From an uncultured Pseudomonadota bacterium (GTDB taxonomy: Bacteria; Bdellovibrionota_B; Oligoflexia; Oligoflexales; CAIYRB01): DNA of 64,000 nucleotides. Shown here one piece after another: positions 16,103-23,977 of this stretch (its first letter is position 1; each line of letters opens with the position of its first letter). The notes beneath the pieces were generated by a model. That model made no database searches. It saw only the letters and a list, made by a program, of their open reading frames with translations, and was not told the origin of the DNA. The stretch spans positions 18,141-82,140 of the forward strand of contig CAIYRB010000181.1 in assembly GCA_903928445.1 (NCBI GenBank), written 5' to 3'. Made by a program: the position numbers and the translations under genes.

Positions 16103-16483
16103 GTGAAAAAGCTGAAGACAGTTCTAGGCATCGTTACAACTGCCGCTACCTTGACCCTCGGTCTGGCATCGGCCCAAGCCACCCCGGCGACCGTCGCAAT
16201 CAAAGACCTTAAACTGGTTGCAGAAAAGTCCTCGGCCAAGCCTGCCGCATTCGACCGTGGCCACGGTTACTACGGCGGCCATCATGGCGGTCACGGCTAC
16301 TACGGCGGCCATCATGGCGGCCACGGTTACTACGGCGGCCATCATGGCGGCCACGGTTACTACGGCGGCCGCGGCGGCCATGGTTACTACGGCGGCCGCG
16401 GCGGCCACGGTTACTACGGCGGCCGCGGCGGTCGTTGGATGACCCCTGCTGGGGCTAGCGTTTCGCCTAAAGTAAGTCTCTAG
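16103..16483 (+). CDS. Secreted Gly/His/Tyr-rich repeat protein
   Basis: I start at GTG 16103, five bases after GGAGA, because the product then begins MKKLKTVLGIVTTAATLTLG and has a textbook signal peptide cleaved after ASAQA. ATG 16091 is the alternative. The mature protein of about 100 residues has a short linker and then a repeat array (53-109) of three GHGYYGGHHG and three GHGYYGGRG units, ending GGRWMTPAGA. There is no cysteine. Such low-complexity secreted proteins occur as metal-binding, cell-surface or antimicrobial glycine-rich peptides; the dense histidines favour metal binding, but this is inference. An intrinsic terminator follows, so the gene is a separate unit from the cassette downstream. 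Confidence 0.7.
   Translation: MKKLKTVLGIVTTAATLTLGLASAQATPATVAIKDLKLVAEKSSAKPAAFDRGHGYYGGHHGGHGYYGGHHGGHGYYGGHHGGHGYYGGRGGHGYYGGRGGHGYYGGRGGRWMTPAGASVSPKVSL
16259..16429 (+). repeat. Tandem 30- and 27-base repeats inside the Gly/His/Tyr-rich gene
   Basis: Three 30-base units are followed by three 27-base units, all in frame and highly similar at the DNA level (core CACGGTTACTACGGCGGC). Near-identical copies indicate recent duplication, so copy number may vary between strains and in assemblies. Confidence 0.9.
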
Positions 16484-16524
16484 TCCAAATTAGAGGCGAG
16501 CCTTAGCTTTGACCAGAAGCTACT

Positions 16525-16565
16525 GGATGCCTCGCCGCGAACCGTCGGCGGTGGGGCATCCTTTT
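16525..16565 (+). terminator. Intrinsic terminator after the repeat-protein gene
   Basis: GGATGCC (16525-16531) pairs with GGCATCC (16555-16561), and CGCCG (16533-16537) with CGGCG (16546-16550) inside it; TTTT follows at once. It sits between the repeat-protein gene and the next ribosome binding site. Confidence 0.7.
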
Positions 16566-16581
16566 CTCAGGAGGCGTAGTC

Positions 16582-17124
16582 ATGTCATCCCGATTCTATC
16601 CTGCTCTCATCGTACTCGGTGGTCTGCATTTGCTACTGGTCATTCTTGGCGCGTCCTATACCGACCTTTTCGCCTTTGGGCCAGTTGGCGAGGTCATCAA
16701 CTACTATGGCGAAATGACTGGGTCCAACAAGAGTTACGGCTTCTTTGCTCCTGGCGTTGGGGCGCAGGCGCGCACACGCTTCGAGATGATCGACGCCTCG
16801 GGCAAAAGTACCCAAGTCTCGCTGGAGAATTCTCGCAGTCATGAGGCAGATCTGCGAATCAATAACATCACGAGTCAAATGACCCCGGACAGCGATGAGG
16901 TCGATGTGGAAGAGGCCGCTAGGGATCTGCGGCGCTCCGTTGCGGCGTCACTGGCAGGTAAAGTCTTTGGACGCTTTCGCACAGCGCGTTCGGTCATCGT
17001 CCACGTCGATGAGTTCAATCCAGTGAACATGCCCGAATATCGCCTGGGCCAGAGACCAAAATGGGAAGAGATTTATCAAGCTACATTCGTTCAGGACCAG
17101 GCAGCTTCGGAGGTGCCAAAATGA
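16582..17124 (+). CDS. Hypothetical single-span membrane protein of HTTM cassette (FAPG motif)
   Basis: A 180-residue protein with one N-terminal membrane helix (about 5-25) and an extracytoplasmic domain containing NKSYGFFAPGVG (49-60) and a C-terminal region ending in NMPEYRLGQRPKWEEIYQA. An N-terminal helix followed by S-x-x-F-F-A-P-G is what I associate with small proteins encoded directly before HTTM (vitamin K-dependent carboxylase-like) genes. Its function is unknown. The start ATG 16582 is preceded by AGGAGG (16569-16574). Its stop overlaps the start of the HTTM gene (ATGA at 17121), so the two are translationally coupled and probably act together at the membrane. Confidence 0.7.
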   Translation: MSSRFYPALIVLGGLHLLLVILGASYTDLFAFGPVGEVINYYGEMTGSNKSYGFFAPGVGAQARTRFEMIDASGKSTQVSLENSRSHEADLRINNITSQMTPDSDEVDVEEAARDLRRSVAASLAGKVFGRFRTARSVIVHVDEFNPVNMPEYRLGQRPKWEEIYQATFVQDQAASEVPK

Positions 17125-18102
17125 AGTCTTTCATGCGCGATGCCCTTGCTAAGGCACAACGCTTCTTCCTCGAGCCGGCGTCAGCCCGACCACTCGCAGC
17201 CCTGCGGATCGGTCTGGCTCTGATCCTGCTTGGGCAGGCCTACCTAGTGAGAAGCGAAATCCTTGAGCTGTTTTCTAGCTCCGGCTACGTTCAGGGGCGC
17301 TTTATCCCAGTCCTTCCAGGTCCCCGGCACGCCAACAGTCCTGATGTTTGCCTCGTGGCTCAGCCACCTGAGTGTCAGCGAAGACCTTGCCATCTATATG
17401 CTGGGCTGCGCCTATGTCCTCAGCCTCCTGTTCGTGGCTCTAGGCCTGTTTACGAGGACTAGCCTGGTCATGGCCTGGTTTCTGCACTGGACCTTCATGA
17501 ACAGCAACGACACCACCAACTACGGCGCCGATCTATTCGCCCAAGTATTCCTTTTTTACCTGATGTTATCACCAGCCGGAAGCGCTTGGTCGTTTGACGT
17601 CCACCTCGGCAGGATTGATTCTAAACCGACCAGCGCTGCCAGACTCTGTCTGAGGCTGATGCAGTTTCACCTCTGCATCATGTACCTTGCAAGTGGCATC
17701 GAGAAAGCCTCTGGCATTCAGTGGTGGAACGGCGAATTACTCTGGCGGGCGCTGAACACGCCGATCTACAAGCAGTACGATATGAGCTGGATGATTGACT
17801 ATCCTTACCTAACCCAACTAGGTGGCTGGGCCACTTTGTTCTTCGAGCTGGGTTATATTGTATTTATCTGGCCTCGCAGCACACGGCGTTGGTGGATCAT
17901 GGCAATGGTTGGCCTGCATCTTGGTATTGCCGTGTTCATGGGACTTGGCGTCTTTGGTGTGCTCATGGCAATGTTAACCCCCGCGTTGTTCGCTGTCTCC
18001 GCGGAGCCGCAAGCCATAGCCATCGGTGCTCATCTACCTAATCGCTTCAGCTGGCGCGACGATGCCACGTCCGCCGCACTGGGATCTGAACAGGCTACGT
18101 AA
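17121..18102 (+). pseudogene. HTTM-domain membrane protein, frameshifted
   Basis: Two overlapping frames together encode one HTTM (horizontally transferred transmembrane, vitamin K gamma-carboxylase-like) protein of about 326 residues. Frame one starts at ATG 17121 (FFLEPASARPLAALRIGLAL is the usual HTTM start), continues to about 17300 and ends at 17462. The rest (GLFTRTSLVMAWFLHWTFMN, YGADLFAQVFLFYLMLSP, LASGIEKASGIQWWNGELLW) is in the +1 frame and ends at 18102. Dropping one G from the GGGG at 17294-17297 restores a continuous protein. The cause could be a true mutation, a homopolymer sequencing error or programmed frameshifting. The first gene of the cassette overlaps its start and the DCC gene follows. 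Family members are multi-pass inner-membrane proteins; few have a proven reaction. Confidence 0.75.
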
Positions 18103-18118
18103 TAGTGAGGATTCAGCT

Positions 18119-18547
18119 TTGCAAGAGCAGCCACAGCCTAAGTCCGAGGCTTCAGGCCCTCCCATCGTCTTCTTTGACGGAGTCTGCGGGCTTTGCAATG
18201 GCTTCGTTGACTTCCTGCTTCGCGTTGATCAGCGCGAACTGCTCCGCTTTGCGACGCTTCAAGGTCCCACGGCTCAACAGCTGTTAGCTAGCACGGATGC
18301 TGGTGGTCTTAACTCCGTGGTATTCATCGACGGCGGAGTCGTAAAAACGCGTTCGGACGCTGTCGCTGCGATCCTTAGGCGCATGGACTGGCCTTGGCGG
18401 GCCGCTGGCTATGGCCTGAAGGCCCTGCCTGCGCTGTTGCGCGACGCTGCTTATGATCTAGTGGCGAAGAACAGGTACCGCCTGTTTGGTGTTAAAGCCG
18501 CGTGCCGCATACCCTCGGCAGCAGAGCGCCGGCGCTTTCTCGACTAA
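18119..18547 (+). CDS. DCC-family thiol-disulfide oxidoreductase (DUF393)
   Basis: A protein of about 142 residues of the DCC/DUF393 family, a thioredoxin-related fold. The family signature VFFDGVCGLCNGFVDFLLRV is present, with the CxxC pair at Cys23/Cys26, followed by LRFATLQGP and a C-terminal YRLFG. The likely start is TTG 18119, with GAGG eight bases upstream and just after the HTTM stop; ATG 18062 and GTG 18026 are in frame but lack ribosome binding sites and overlap the HTTM gene. DCC genes are often next to HTTM genes, which suggests redox chemistry coupled to the membrane protein. The substrate is unknown. Confidence 0.82.
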   Translation: MQEQPQPKSEASGPPIVFFDGVCGLCNGFVDFLLRVDQRELLRFATLQGPTAQQLLASTDAGGLNSVVFIDGGVVKTRSDAVAAILRRMDWPWRAAGYGLKALPALLRDAAYDLVAKNRYRLFGVKAACRIPSAAERRRFLD

Positions 18548-18587
18548 GGATCCGTCCATAAATACCACAAAACCTAAGCGGCATCCG

Positions 18588-18896
18588 CTAGCGGTTGAAC
18601 GTGTCATAGGAACGAAAAGCGATCGTCCAGTAGTGCTGTACTTGTCCGGTCAAAACGGTGCGACGGCGCGAGCGACAAAAGGTCAGATAGTTTTGAAAGG
18701 CTCTCTCTTCCGTAAAGCACTTAATGATGTTTTTGCACGACGAGCACACCATCATCGGGTTGAAGCGCACGTGTTCAAAAATCGTGGCGATACAGCAGGA
18801 TGGTATATTGCACACAAGTTGGGCCGGAGCCGGCAAGTCCTTGCCGTCTAGGGTGCCGCCGTGCGGTGGCGTCGCGCTTATAGTCTCATCTGCCAT
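18588..18896 (-). CDS. Small cysteine-rich hypothetical protein downstream of lipB
   Basis: A 102-residue frame on the lipB strand, starting ATG 18896 with GGAG five bases upstream and 33 bases after lipB. It carries seven cysteines, including SCC and a CSSCKNIIKC cluster that could bind zinc, flanked by hydrophobic and basic stretches. I recognise no family, and the last 20 residues look non-protein-like, so the frame may be damaged. It is plausible as the last gene of the folE-lipB operon but weakly supported. Confidence 0.35.
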   Translation of the reverse strand: MADETISATPPHGGTLDGKDLPAPAQLVCNIPSCCIATIFEHVRFNPMMVCSSCKNIIKCFTEERAFQNYLTFCRSRRRTVLTGQVQHYWTIAFRSYDTFNR

Positions 18897-18929
18897 GGCG
18901 TCTCCAGCGACATGCCTTTGCCATCGTCT

Positions 18930-19643
18930 TTAAATTGTAGAGAGTCCTTCTTGCCATTGCAAGGGGGTGGATCTTCTGCTAGCCGCAATACCTGCGTCCA
19001 GCAGGGACTTAAACTCGGAGGCAAACTTCAGCCTAAGCTGTTCAAGGTCGACCGTTCGTTTTAGCAGACCTGCCATGCTGGTCACACCCCGACCTGCGAT
19101 GCCACACGGCACAATTTGCTCAAACAGGGCCAAATCGTTGATCCCGTTGAGGGCAATCCCATGCAGAGTCACCCTTTCTTTAATCCTGATGCCGATAGCA
19201 CAGATCTTGTCTTTGCCGACCCACACCCCAGGGTGGTCGCTGTCTCGCTGCGCGTCGATGCCATAGGTGGCAAGCAGACGGATCACTGCCTCCTCCAGCA
19301 AGTCAACGTAGCGCTTGGGACTCAAGCGATAGGCGCTGAGCTTCAAAACCGGGTAGACGACCATTTGCCCTGGCATATGCGCGGTGACCTGGCCACCCCG
19401 GTCGGTGTGGGCCAATTCAACGCCTTGCATCCGGTAATGATCGTCGTTGAACGACAGGTGCGCCAAGTCGCTATGCTTACCCAGTGTCAAAGTCGGCGGA
19501 TGCTCGACGAACAGCAGAAAATGCGTGCCTTCACCCGTGACGACCTGCGCATGAAGACGCCGCTGCAGAGCTAGGGCCTCGCCGTAAGGCATCGTCCCGC
19601 CATAGATGACGGTTAGTTCTTCTGGGGTGCGTAGGTCTGGCAT
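18930..19643 (-). CDS. lipB: Octanoyltransferase LipB
   Basis: A 237-residue enzyme that moves octanoyl from acyl-carrier protein to lipoyl domains, the first step of lipoate attachment. The conserved RGGQVTAHMPGQMVVYP (82-98), the lysine loop GKDKICAIGIRI (Lys146) and catalytic Cys180 in IVPCGI are all present; length is normal. The start ATG 19643 overlaps the 3' end of the class II aldolase-like gene by 31 bases, showing co-transcription. No lipA is in the window. Confidence 0.95.
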   Translation of the reverse strand: MPDLRTPEELTVIYGGTMPYGEALALQRRLHAQVVTGEGTHFLLFVEHPPTLTLGKHSDLAHLSFNDDHYRMQGVELAHTDRGGQVTAHMPGQMVVYPVLKLSAYRLSPKRYVDLLEEAVIRLLATYGIDAQRDSDHPGVWVGKDKICAIGIRIKERVTLHGIALNGINDLALFEQIVPCGIAGRGVTSMAGLLKRTVDLEQLRLKFASEFKSLLDAGIAASRRSTPLQWQEGLSTI

Positions 19644-20254
19644 AAAAACTCCGCCGCCTCGATATAGGCCAAGGCTTCTAGAGGTGTTCTTCCCCAGGCA
19701 TACACTCCATGCGCCGCAAGGACAACCATTGGAACGCCTGGAACGATCGCTGCCCCAGTGTTTTCAGCCATTTTGCTCATCTCACTGGGGGTCACATTCG
19801 TCAGCACCGGCAGCCGCAGCGTCTGCAGATGGTCGCCCGAACCCAGCGCCTTTTGCATCTCATCGCCACTGAATAGCAAATCCTGTCCGGATCGGCTTGC
19901 CGCTACCAGGTTTGGTGGATGGGTGTGGACGACGCATAAAGCCTCAGGTACCGACCTATATGCTCCCAGGTGTACCGGCATTTCCAGGGAAGGTACCACC
20001 TTGAGTGGCCCTACCACCTGTGCCGTCGCCAAATCCACTGGGATAAAGAAGGCTGGGTTTAAGTCGCCTTTGTTTAGACCGCTGGGGCTCTGCCAAATCA
20101 GTCCGTCTTGCCCGCGCAACGAAAAGTTCCCTGCCGTCCCAAACGACCAACCCCGGTCATAGCAAACCTTTGCCACCCGCACCAGCTCCGCCAACAACAC
20201 CCGTTCTAGGGGTGAAGGACAAGGAAATGGATTCACTGCGCCTGCCTGCATCAT
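19613..20254 (-). CDS. Class II aldolase-fold dehydratase (MtnB-like)
   Basis: A 213-residue class II aldolase/adducin-fold protein. Zinc ligands His110 and His112 (HTHP) and His182 (AAHGVYAWG) are visible, with a glutamate at 91 (EMPVH) in the position of the catalytic acid, and the opening WSFGTAGNFSLR is typical of methylthioribulose-1-phosphate dehydratase. The closing region GRTPLEALAYIEAAEFLCQ also fits MtnB, which dehydrates methylthioribulose 1-phosphate in methionine salvage. No other mtn genes are nearby, so a related sugar-phosphate aldolase cannot be excluded. It lies between yciO and lipB in a minus-strand run and overlaps lipB. Confidence 0.78.
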   Translation of the reverse strand: MMQAGAVNPFPCPSPLERVLLAELVRVAKVCYDRGWSFGTAGNFSLRGQDGLIWQSPSGLNKGDLNPAFFIPVDLATAQVVGPLKVVPSLEMPVHLGAYRSVPEALCVVHTHPPNLVAASRSGQDLLFSGDEMQKALGSGDHLQTLRLPVLTNVTPSEMSKMAENTGAAIVPGVPMVVLAAHGVYAWGRTPLEALAYIEAAEFLCQTYAPQKN

Positions 20255-20279
20255 GGTTAAGAATCCCCGGGCTCAGCGC

Positions 20280-20912
20280 TTAGGCCAAGCATTCAAAAAT
20301 GGTCGCGTCCCCTGCGCCTTGGCGGATCAGCCTGGCAACACCAGTCTCGGTCAAGTCGACGATCGTCGACTCCAGCCCAGGCAGCTCATTCCCAAGATCA
20401 AGCAGCAAATCAAGGCCATGGCCAAATGCATCAAAAACCTCGTAGCCGAAAGCCGCAGGTTTACCATCGATCAGGGGAACAGAGGTCGTCGCCAACGGCC
20501 CCCCCAAGCGCTCGACTAGGGTCTGCAGGAGCGTCGATGCGGGGATCCGGATGCCGACGACTCGCCGCTTATCCTTGAGCTGGCGCGGAAAAGCCTTGGT
20601 TGCGTTAAGCAGGACAGTAAAGGGCCCAGGCCAGGCCTTGCGCAGCAGGCGGTAAGCCGTGTTGTCGATCGTCGCATACTCGGCCGCCATCGAGATAGAG
20701 CTACATAGCAGGCTAAAAGGAAGGTCCTTGGAGCGCGTCGGTTTAAGCATGTGGATTTGGTCGAGGGCTTTGGAGCTGGCGGCGTCGCAGCCAAAGGCCC
20801 AGTTCAAGTCGTTCGGATAAGCCAAAACGCCGTCTTCTCGTAACACCCGTTCAGCGCGGGCCAGGTCGCGTTCTGATGGTGGGTTATCATAGGTGTAGAG
20901 GTGAGCGCTCAT
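20280..20912 (-). CDS. Sua5/YciO/YrdC/YwlC family protein
   Basis: A 210-residue YrdC-fold protein. The N-terminal LREDGVLAYPNDLNWAFGCDA (an altered form of the usual GxxxxxPTDTxYGL), HMLKPTRSKDLPFSLLC (the usual K-x-R-x-x-K-P region) and PGPFTVLL match the YciO branch more than threonylcarbamoyl-AMP synthase (TsaC). The usual PTDT is PNDL here, consistent with YciO, whose function is less well defined than TsaC. Its ATG at 20912 shares a base with the folE stop (TGATG), so the two are translationally coupled. Confidence 0.82.
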   Translation of the reverse strand: MSAHLYTYDNPPSERDLARAERVLREDGVLAYPNDLNWAFGCDAASSKALDQIHMLKPTRSKDLPFSLLCSSISMAAEYATIDNTAYRLLRKAWPGPFTVLLNATKAFPRQLKDKRRVVGIRIPASTLLQTLVERLGGPLATTSVPLIDGKPAAFGYEVFDAFGHGLDLLLDLGNELPGLESTIVDLTETGVARLIRQGAGDATIFECLA

Positions 20913-21490
20913 CAGAATTGGGACTTATTTGCGCTGATAAGACTCAAAAACTCACTTCTTGTTTCTAGGTTTTGGAAGGAGCCAAGCATCGAGCTCGTCA
21001 TCGTTAAGGAGTTTTGTTTGGCGACACCCCGCATCATCATACAAAGATGCCGAGCCTCGACCACGACCCCGACTCCGACGGGGTCGAGATACGATTGGAT
21101 AGCCGACGAGATTTGATTGGTCAAGCGCTCTTGAACCTGCAGGCGGCGGGAGAAAATGTCGACCACCCGAGGTAATTTCGACAAGCCAACGACCTTGCCC
21201 TTAGGGATATAGCCAATATGACAGCGACCGAAGAATGGCAGCATGTGATGCTCACACATGCTGTAAATCTCGATATCTCGGACGATGACCATGTCCTGAT
21301 ACTCAACATCGAACAATGCACCGTTGAGGACCGACTCGACGTCATCTTGATAGCCCGAGGTCAAAAAGCTCAGCGACTCGATCACGCGTTTCGGGGTCTT
21401 CTGCAGACCGTCGCGGCCTGGGTCCTCGCCTAGATCCGTCAGGAGCTCTTGTAATTTATCGCTGTGATATCGAAATCTTACATCATCCAT
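20912..21490 (-). CDS. folE: GTP cyclohydrolase I FolE
   Basis: A 192-residue enzyme converting GTP to dihydroneopterin triphosphate, the first step of folate, queuosine and tetrahydrobiopterin synthesis. Zinc ligands equivalent to E. coli Cys110, His113 and Cys181 are Cys79, His82 ([10 protein letters not shown]) and Cys150 ([10 protein letters not shown]). [20 protein letters not shown] is the conserved substrate-site helix. The start is ATG 21490 (MDDVRFRYH), with AGGA six bases upstream; an ATG five codons earlier is less well served. It couples directly to yciO. Confidence 0.96.
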   Translation of the reverse strand: MDDVRFRYHSDKLQELLTDLGEDPGRDGLQKTPKRVIESLSFLTSGYQDDVESVLNGALFDVEYQDMVIVRDIEIYSMCEHHMLPFFGRCHIGYIPKGKVVGLSKLPRVVDIFSRRLQVQERLTNQISSAIQSYLDPVGVGVVVEARHLCMMMRGVAKQNSLTMTSSMLGSFQNLETRSEFLSLISANKSQF

Positions 21491-21585
21491 GGCGGTTCCT
21501 ATCAAAGGTCTAAGCAGCCTTTTATAGGAGATGCTCCGCGACTTCGCTACCGCTTGTTTTTAGACGGTGTAGAGTCCCGGCTTAA

Positions 21586-22851
21586 CTAGCTTTTTTGGCT
21601 GGAAAGATCGCTGTCGAGGTTGGCGTTTTCTTCGATGCCGATCTTTTGGTAGAACAATTCATCAATCGTCTTCTTTATCAAGATCCACAGCAACTCACGG
21701 TCATTGCACCGAGCAAACACCCCGAGAGGGATCTGAAAGCCGCCTTTATCCTTCCGTCCACCGCCGTAGTATTTTCCAGCCTCATCGGCGCCAAATACGT
21801 CCTTCAGCCATTTATCTGGGTCAAGGGTGTGGGACTTGGTACGTAAGGATCCATCGATAAATTGGTTGCCAACCACACCGTAGACGACGACCGTATCGAT
21901 ACCCTCGCGATGTAGCAAATAGTCCGCGCACTGTCCGATACCATCCCGATCCTCGTCACGGACGAAGCCCACCCCGGAAAACATGAACGTTCCGCGGATG
22001 TCCTTGCGTTGCAGAGCGATCTGGGTCAAATCCATCGTTTTTGCTGGAATCGATTGCTTGGAGATCAAAGAAAGTAGGTCTTTGTCGACGAACTGCGCAA
22101 AATATTCGCTGGCCCGGTAATCGATCGGCTGGGCGTTCACAAAGTTATCGGTGTCGCTGCGGATACCATGCATCAAGGCCGTGGCAATACGGCTTTCCTC
22201 GGCAGAGTTGCCGGCGAAGCTTATGGGCCCATCGATGAGGTATTCGCCGTAGATGCCCGAGGTTGATCCAGCCGACTCGCGGATGTCTATGAAGTCACCT
22301 TCGATCGTTCCGAGTGGCTTGTGGTGATCGACGAAGACCAGCAGCTTGCAGCTCGGTGGCAGCTTGATCGGTAGGTCTGGGTTTTGTGCGTCGTTAACTG
22401 CGTAGTAATCGAATTCGTTGACGTCAACGTTGTTGTCATACTCGATCATGTCCAAGTCGAGCTTCTTTACCAGCGCCTTGTTCTCGTGGTGGGAGATCGC
22501 CTCGAAATGCACGATCGTGGTGTAGATATCGTAGTGGCGGGCGAACCACTGAAGGCACAGCGAGGTGCCGATATTATCCGGGTCAGGGTAGCCTTTGATG
22601 CAGATCAGAAGCTTCTTCCCGCGTGCTTTCATCAGCGATCTGTGCAGCGTGTAAGCAGGGCTGTTCTGTAGGTCATCTTCGTCGTCCGAGGGCTCGGCAA
22701 CGATAGCCGGCGCCAGATTCTGGTTGCGGCTGCTGGCTGCCTTAGATTGGACAGAAGCATGGCTACTGGCGCGTTGAGTGGTAGTCGCCTTGACCGAGGC
22801 TTTGACCACGGCACCCATCGGCTTTACTTTTTCGTCGCTTTTAGGCTTCAA
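21586..22851 (-). CDS. DHH-family phosphoesterase
   Basis: About 421 residues: a Lys/Ser/Ala-rich, probably disordered N-terminal 65 residues, then a DHH domain (PDPDNIGTS as motif I, FDYYAVNDAQ, VDHHKP as the name-giving motif near residue 175) and a C-terminal DHHA1-like domain with GGGRKDKGGF. The family covers NrnA-type nanoRNases, pAp phosphatases and c-di-AMP phosphodiesterases. Motif I has lost the usual histidine (H-x-x-P-D-G-D), so substrate and activity are uncertain. I prefer TTG 22851, which has GGAG nine bases upstream; TTG 22866 and ATG 22818 are alternatives. It heads the folE-yciO-lipB run. Confidence 0.75.
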   Translation of the reverse strand: MKPKSDEKVKPMGAVVKASVKATTTQRASSHASVQSKAASSRNQNLAPAIVAEPSDDEDDLQNSPAYTLHRSLMKARGKKLLICIKGYPDPDNIGTSLCLQWFARHYDIYTTIVHFEAISHHENKALVKKLDLDMIEYDNNVDVNEFDYYAVNDAQNPDLPIKLPPSCKLLVFVDHHKPLGTIEGDFIDIRESAGSTSGIYGEYLIDGPISFAGNSAEESRIATALMHGIRSDTDNFVNAQPIDYRASEYFAQFVDKDLLSLISKQSIPAKTMDLTQIALQRKDIRGTFMFSGVGFVRDEDRDGIGQCADYLLHREGIDTVVVYGVVGNQFIDGSLRTKSHTLDPDKWLKDVFGADEAGKYYGGGRKDKGGFQIPLGVFARCNDRELLWILIKKTIDELFYQKIGIEENANLDSDLSSQKS

Positions 22852-22970
22852 TGTTTCGCACTCCAACTAGACAGGCGACTGCTCAGTCCTGGACCTGATC
22901 TTTGATCGGATGGAAAAGCCATCTCATTAAATTTTATCACAGGTGCGTCCCATGATACATTGTTGGCAAA

Positions 22971-23228
22971 TCACCGAAAAAGACTGCTAAACTTAGTATT
23001 TGGCAGGCAAAGTACAGCGATTTGACGGACCCCAAGAGCCAGACCCCCCAACGCCACGATGCCAAGGGCAACGGCGAAGGACACCCCGACCCAGCTCTTT
23101 ACTTGGGCACCGACCAAGGCTAATGCCAGCCAAACATTGCCCACGATGATAAACATCGAGAATCCGATGGCCACGGCCTTTGCGGCAAGAGACTGGCGCC
23201 AAGGCCTCGGCCCTTCCTCACTGCTCAA
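22971..23228 (-). CDS. Small two-helix membrane protein
   Basis: An 85-residue protein with two hydrophobic helices (about 17-40 and 45-75) separated by a short polar turn. The start is TTG 23228, whose bases overlap the phosphatase stop (TTGA), with AGGAG six bases upstream, so translation is coupled. I recognise no family. Its size and topology are similar to small accessory membrane proteins. Confidence 0.6.
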   Translation of the reverse strand: MSSEEGPRPWRQSLAAKAVAIGFSMFIIVGNVWLALALVGAQVKSWVGVSFAVALGIVALGGLALGVRQIAVLCLPNTKFSSLFR

Positions 23229-23860
23229 ATCTTACTCCTAGAATTCAGGTACTTATGCCGCCACTGGGCGACATCAGCCGCGCTTAGATCAAGCCATTTG
23301 CCCTCAGCCTGGTGGGGTGTTTCGGCAAAAAAAGCTTCAGGTCCTAGACCCGCAGCCATCATATACCACAATCGCATGCTTCCTTGATGCCCAACCACCG
23401 CTAAATCGGAATCATCCTCTTGGTAAGAGAGGATATCCAGGGCCGCAGCTGACACCCGATCGCACAGGTCGGAAAATCCCTCGCCTCCTGGGAACTTCAA
23501 GTCCATAGGCTGCTTGAGGCAGCGTTCATAAAGCTGTTGAAAGTCGAACGGCAGCTCCTCCCAGGTTAGATTTTCGTATACCCCAAAATTAATCTCACGG
23601 AGCTTGTCCGACAACACGACGACCGGAGCATGGCGACCAGCGGTGAGGATCTCGAAGGTTTCGATGCTCCGGCGGCGGTCCGACACGTACCAGATACGGG
23701 GCAGGCGCCCGCTCTGTTCAATCTGCTGGCCCAGGGAGAGGACCATCTGCCGACCCTCGCGCGACAGCGGCGGATCCGTCCAGCCGCAAAATCGATCCTC
23801 TATGCCGCGAGTTGACTTGCCACTGATCACGATCAGACAACGTCTGTGGGTTCCACTCAT
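23225..23860 (-). CDS. Histidine phosphatase (PGM-like) protein lacking the catalytic histidine
   Basis: A 211-residue member of the histidine phosphatase/phosphoglycerate mutase superfamily by overall pattern: LIVISGKSTRGIEDRFCGW followed by DPPLSREG, the S-x3-R-x3-T motif (60-68), REINFGVYENLTWEELP with Glu89, and VVGHQGSM with His158. The defining RHG motif reads I-S-G (12-14), so both the arginine and the phospho-accepting histidine are absent. The rest of the fold, including the second histidine, is kept. Catalysis by the usual route is therefore unlikely; a binding or regulatory role is possible. Its stop overlaps the start of a small membrane-protein gene. Confidence 0.78.
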   Translation of the reverse strand: MSGTHRRCLIVISGKSTRGIEDRFCGWTDPPLSREGRQMVLSLGQQIEQSGRLPRIWYVSDRRRSIETFEILTAGRHAPVVVLSDKLREINFGVYENLTWEELPFDFQQLYERCLKQPMDLKFPGGEGFSDLCDRVSAAALDILSYQEDDSDLAVVGHQGSMRLWYMMAAGLGPEAFFAETPHQAEGKWLDLSAADVAQWRHKYLNSRSKI

Positions 23861-23977
23861 GTCCGCATTCTCCTCCAGCTATGCGCCTGGGGAATTAGAC
23901 CAGAGCGCAATTCTTCTTGCTATGGCTTTTCAACCACGGTAATCGCCTTAATACACTTACTTGAAAAAGGTGGATCG

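Noticed and set aside
16124..16408. Antisense frame of Ala/Val/Met repeats over the Gly/His/Tyr gene
   Set aside because: It is the mirror of the repeat array and has no independent start signals or signal peptide.
16259..16429. Possible CRISPR array
   Set aside because: The repeats are contiguous, without unique spacers, and encode protein in frame; no cas genes are present. The same holds for 39429-39503 and 5724-5825.
18486..18851. A 121-codon plus-strand frame after the DCC gene
   Set aside because: It overlaps the DCC C-terminus and has no upstream ribosome binding site; composition is basic and unlike a folded protein.
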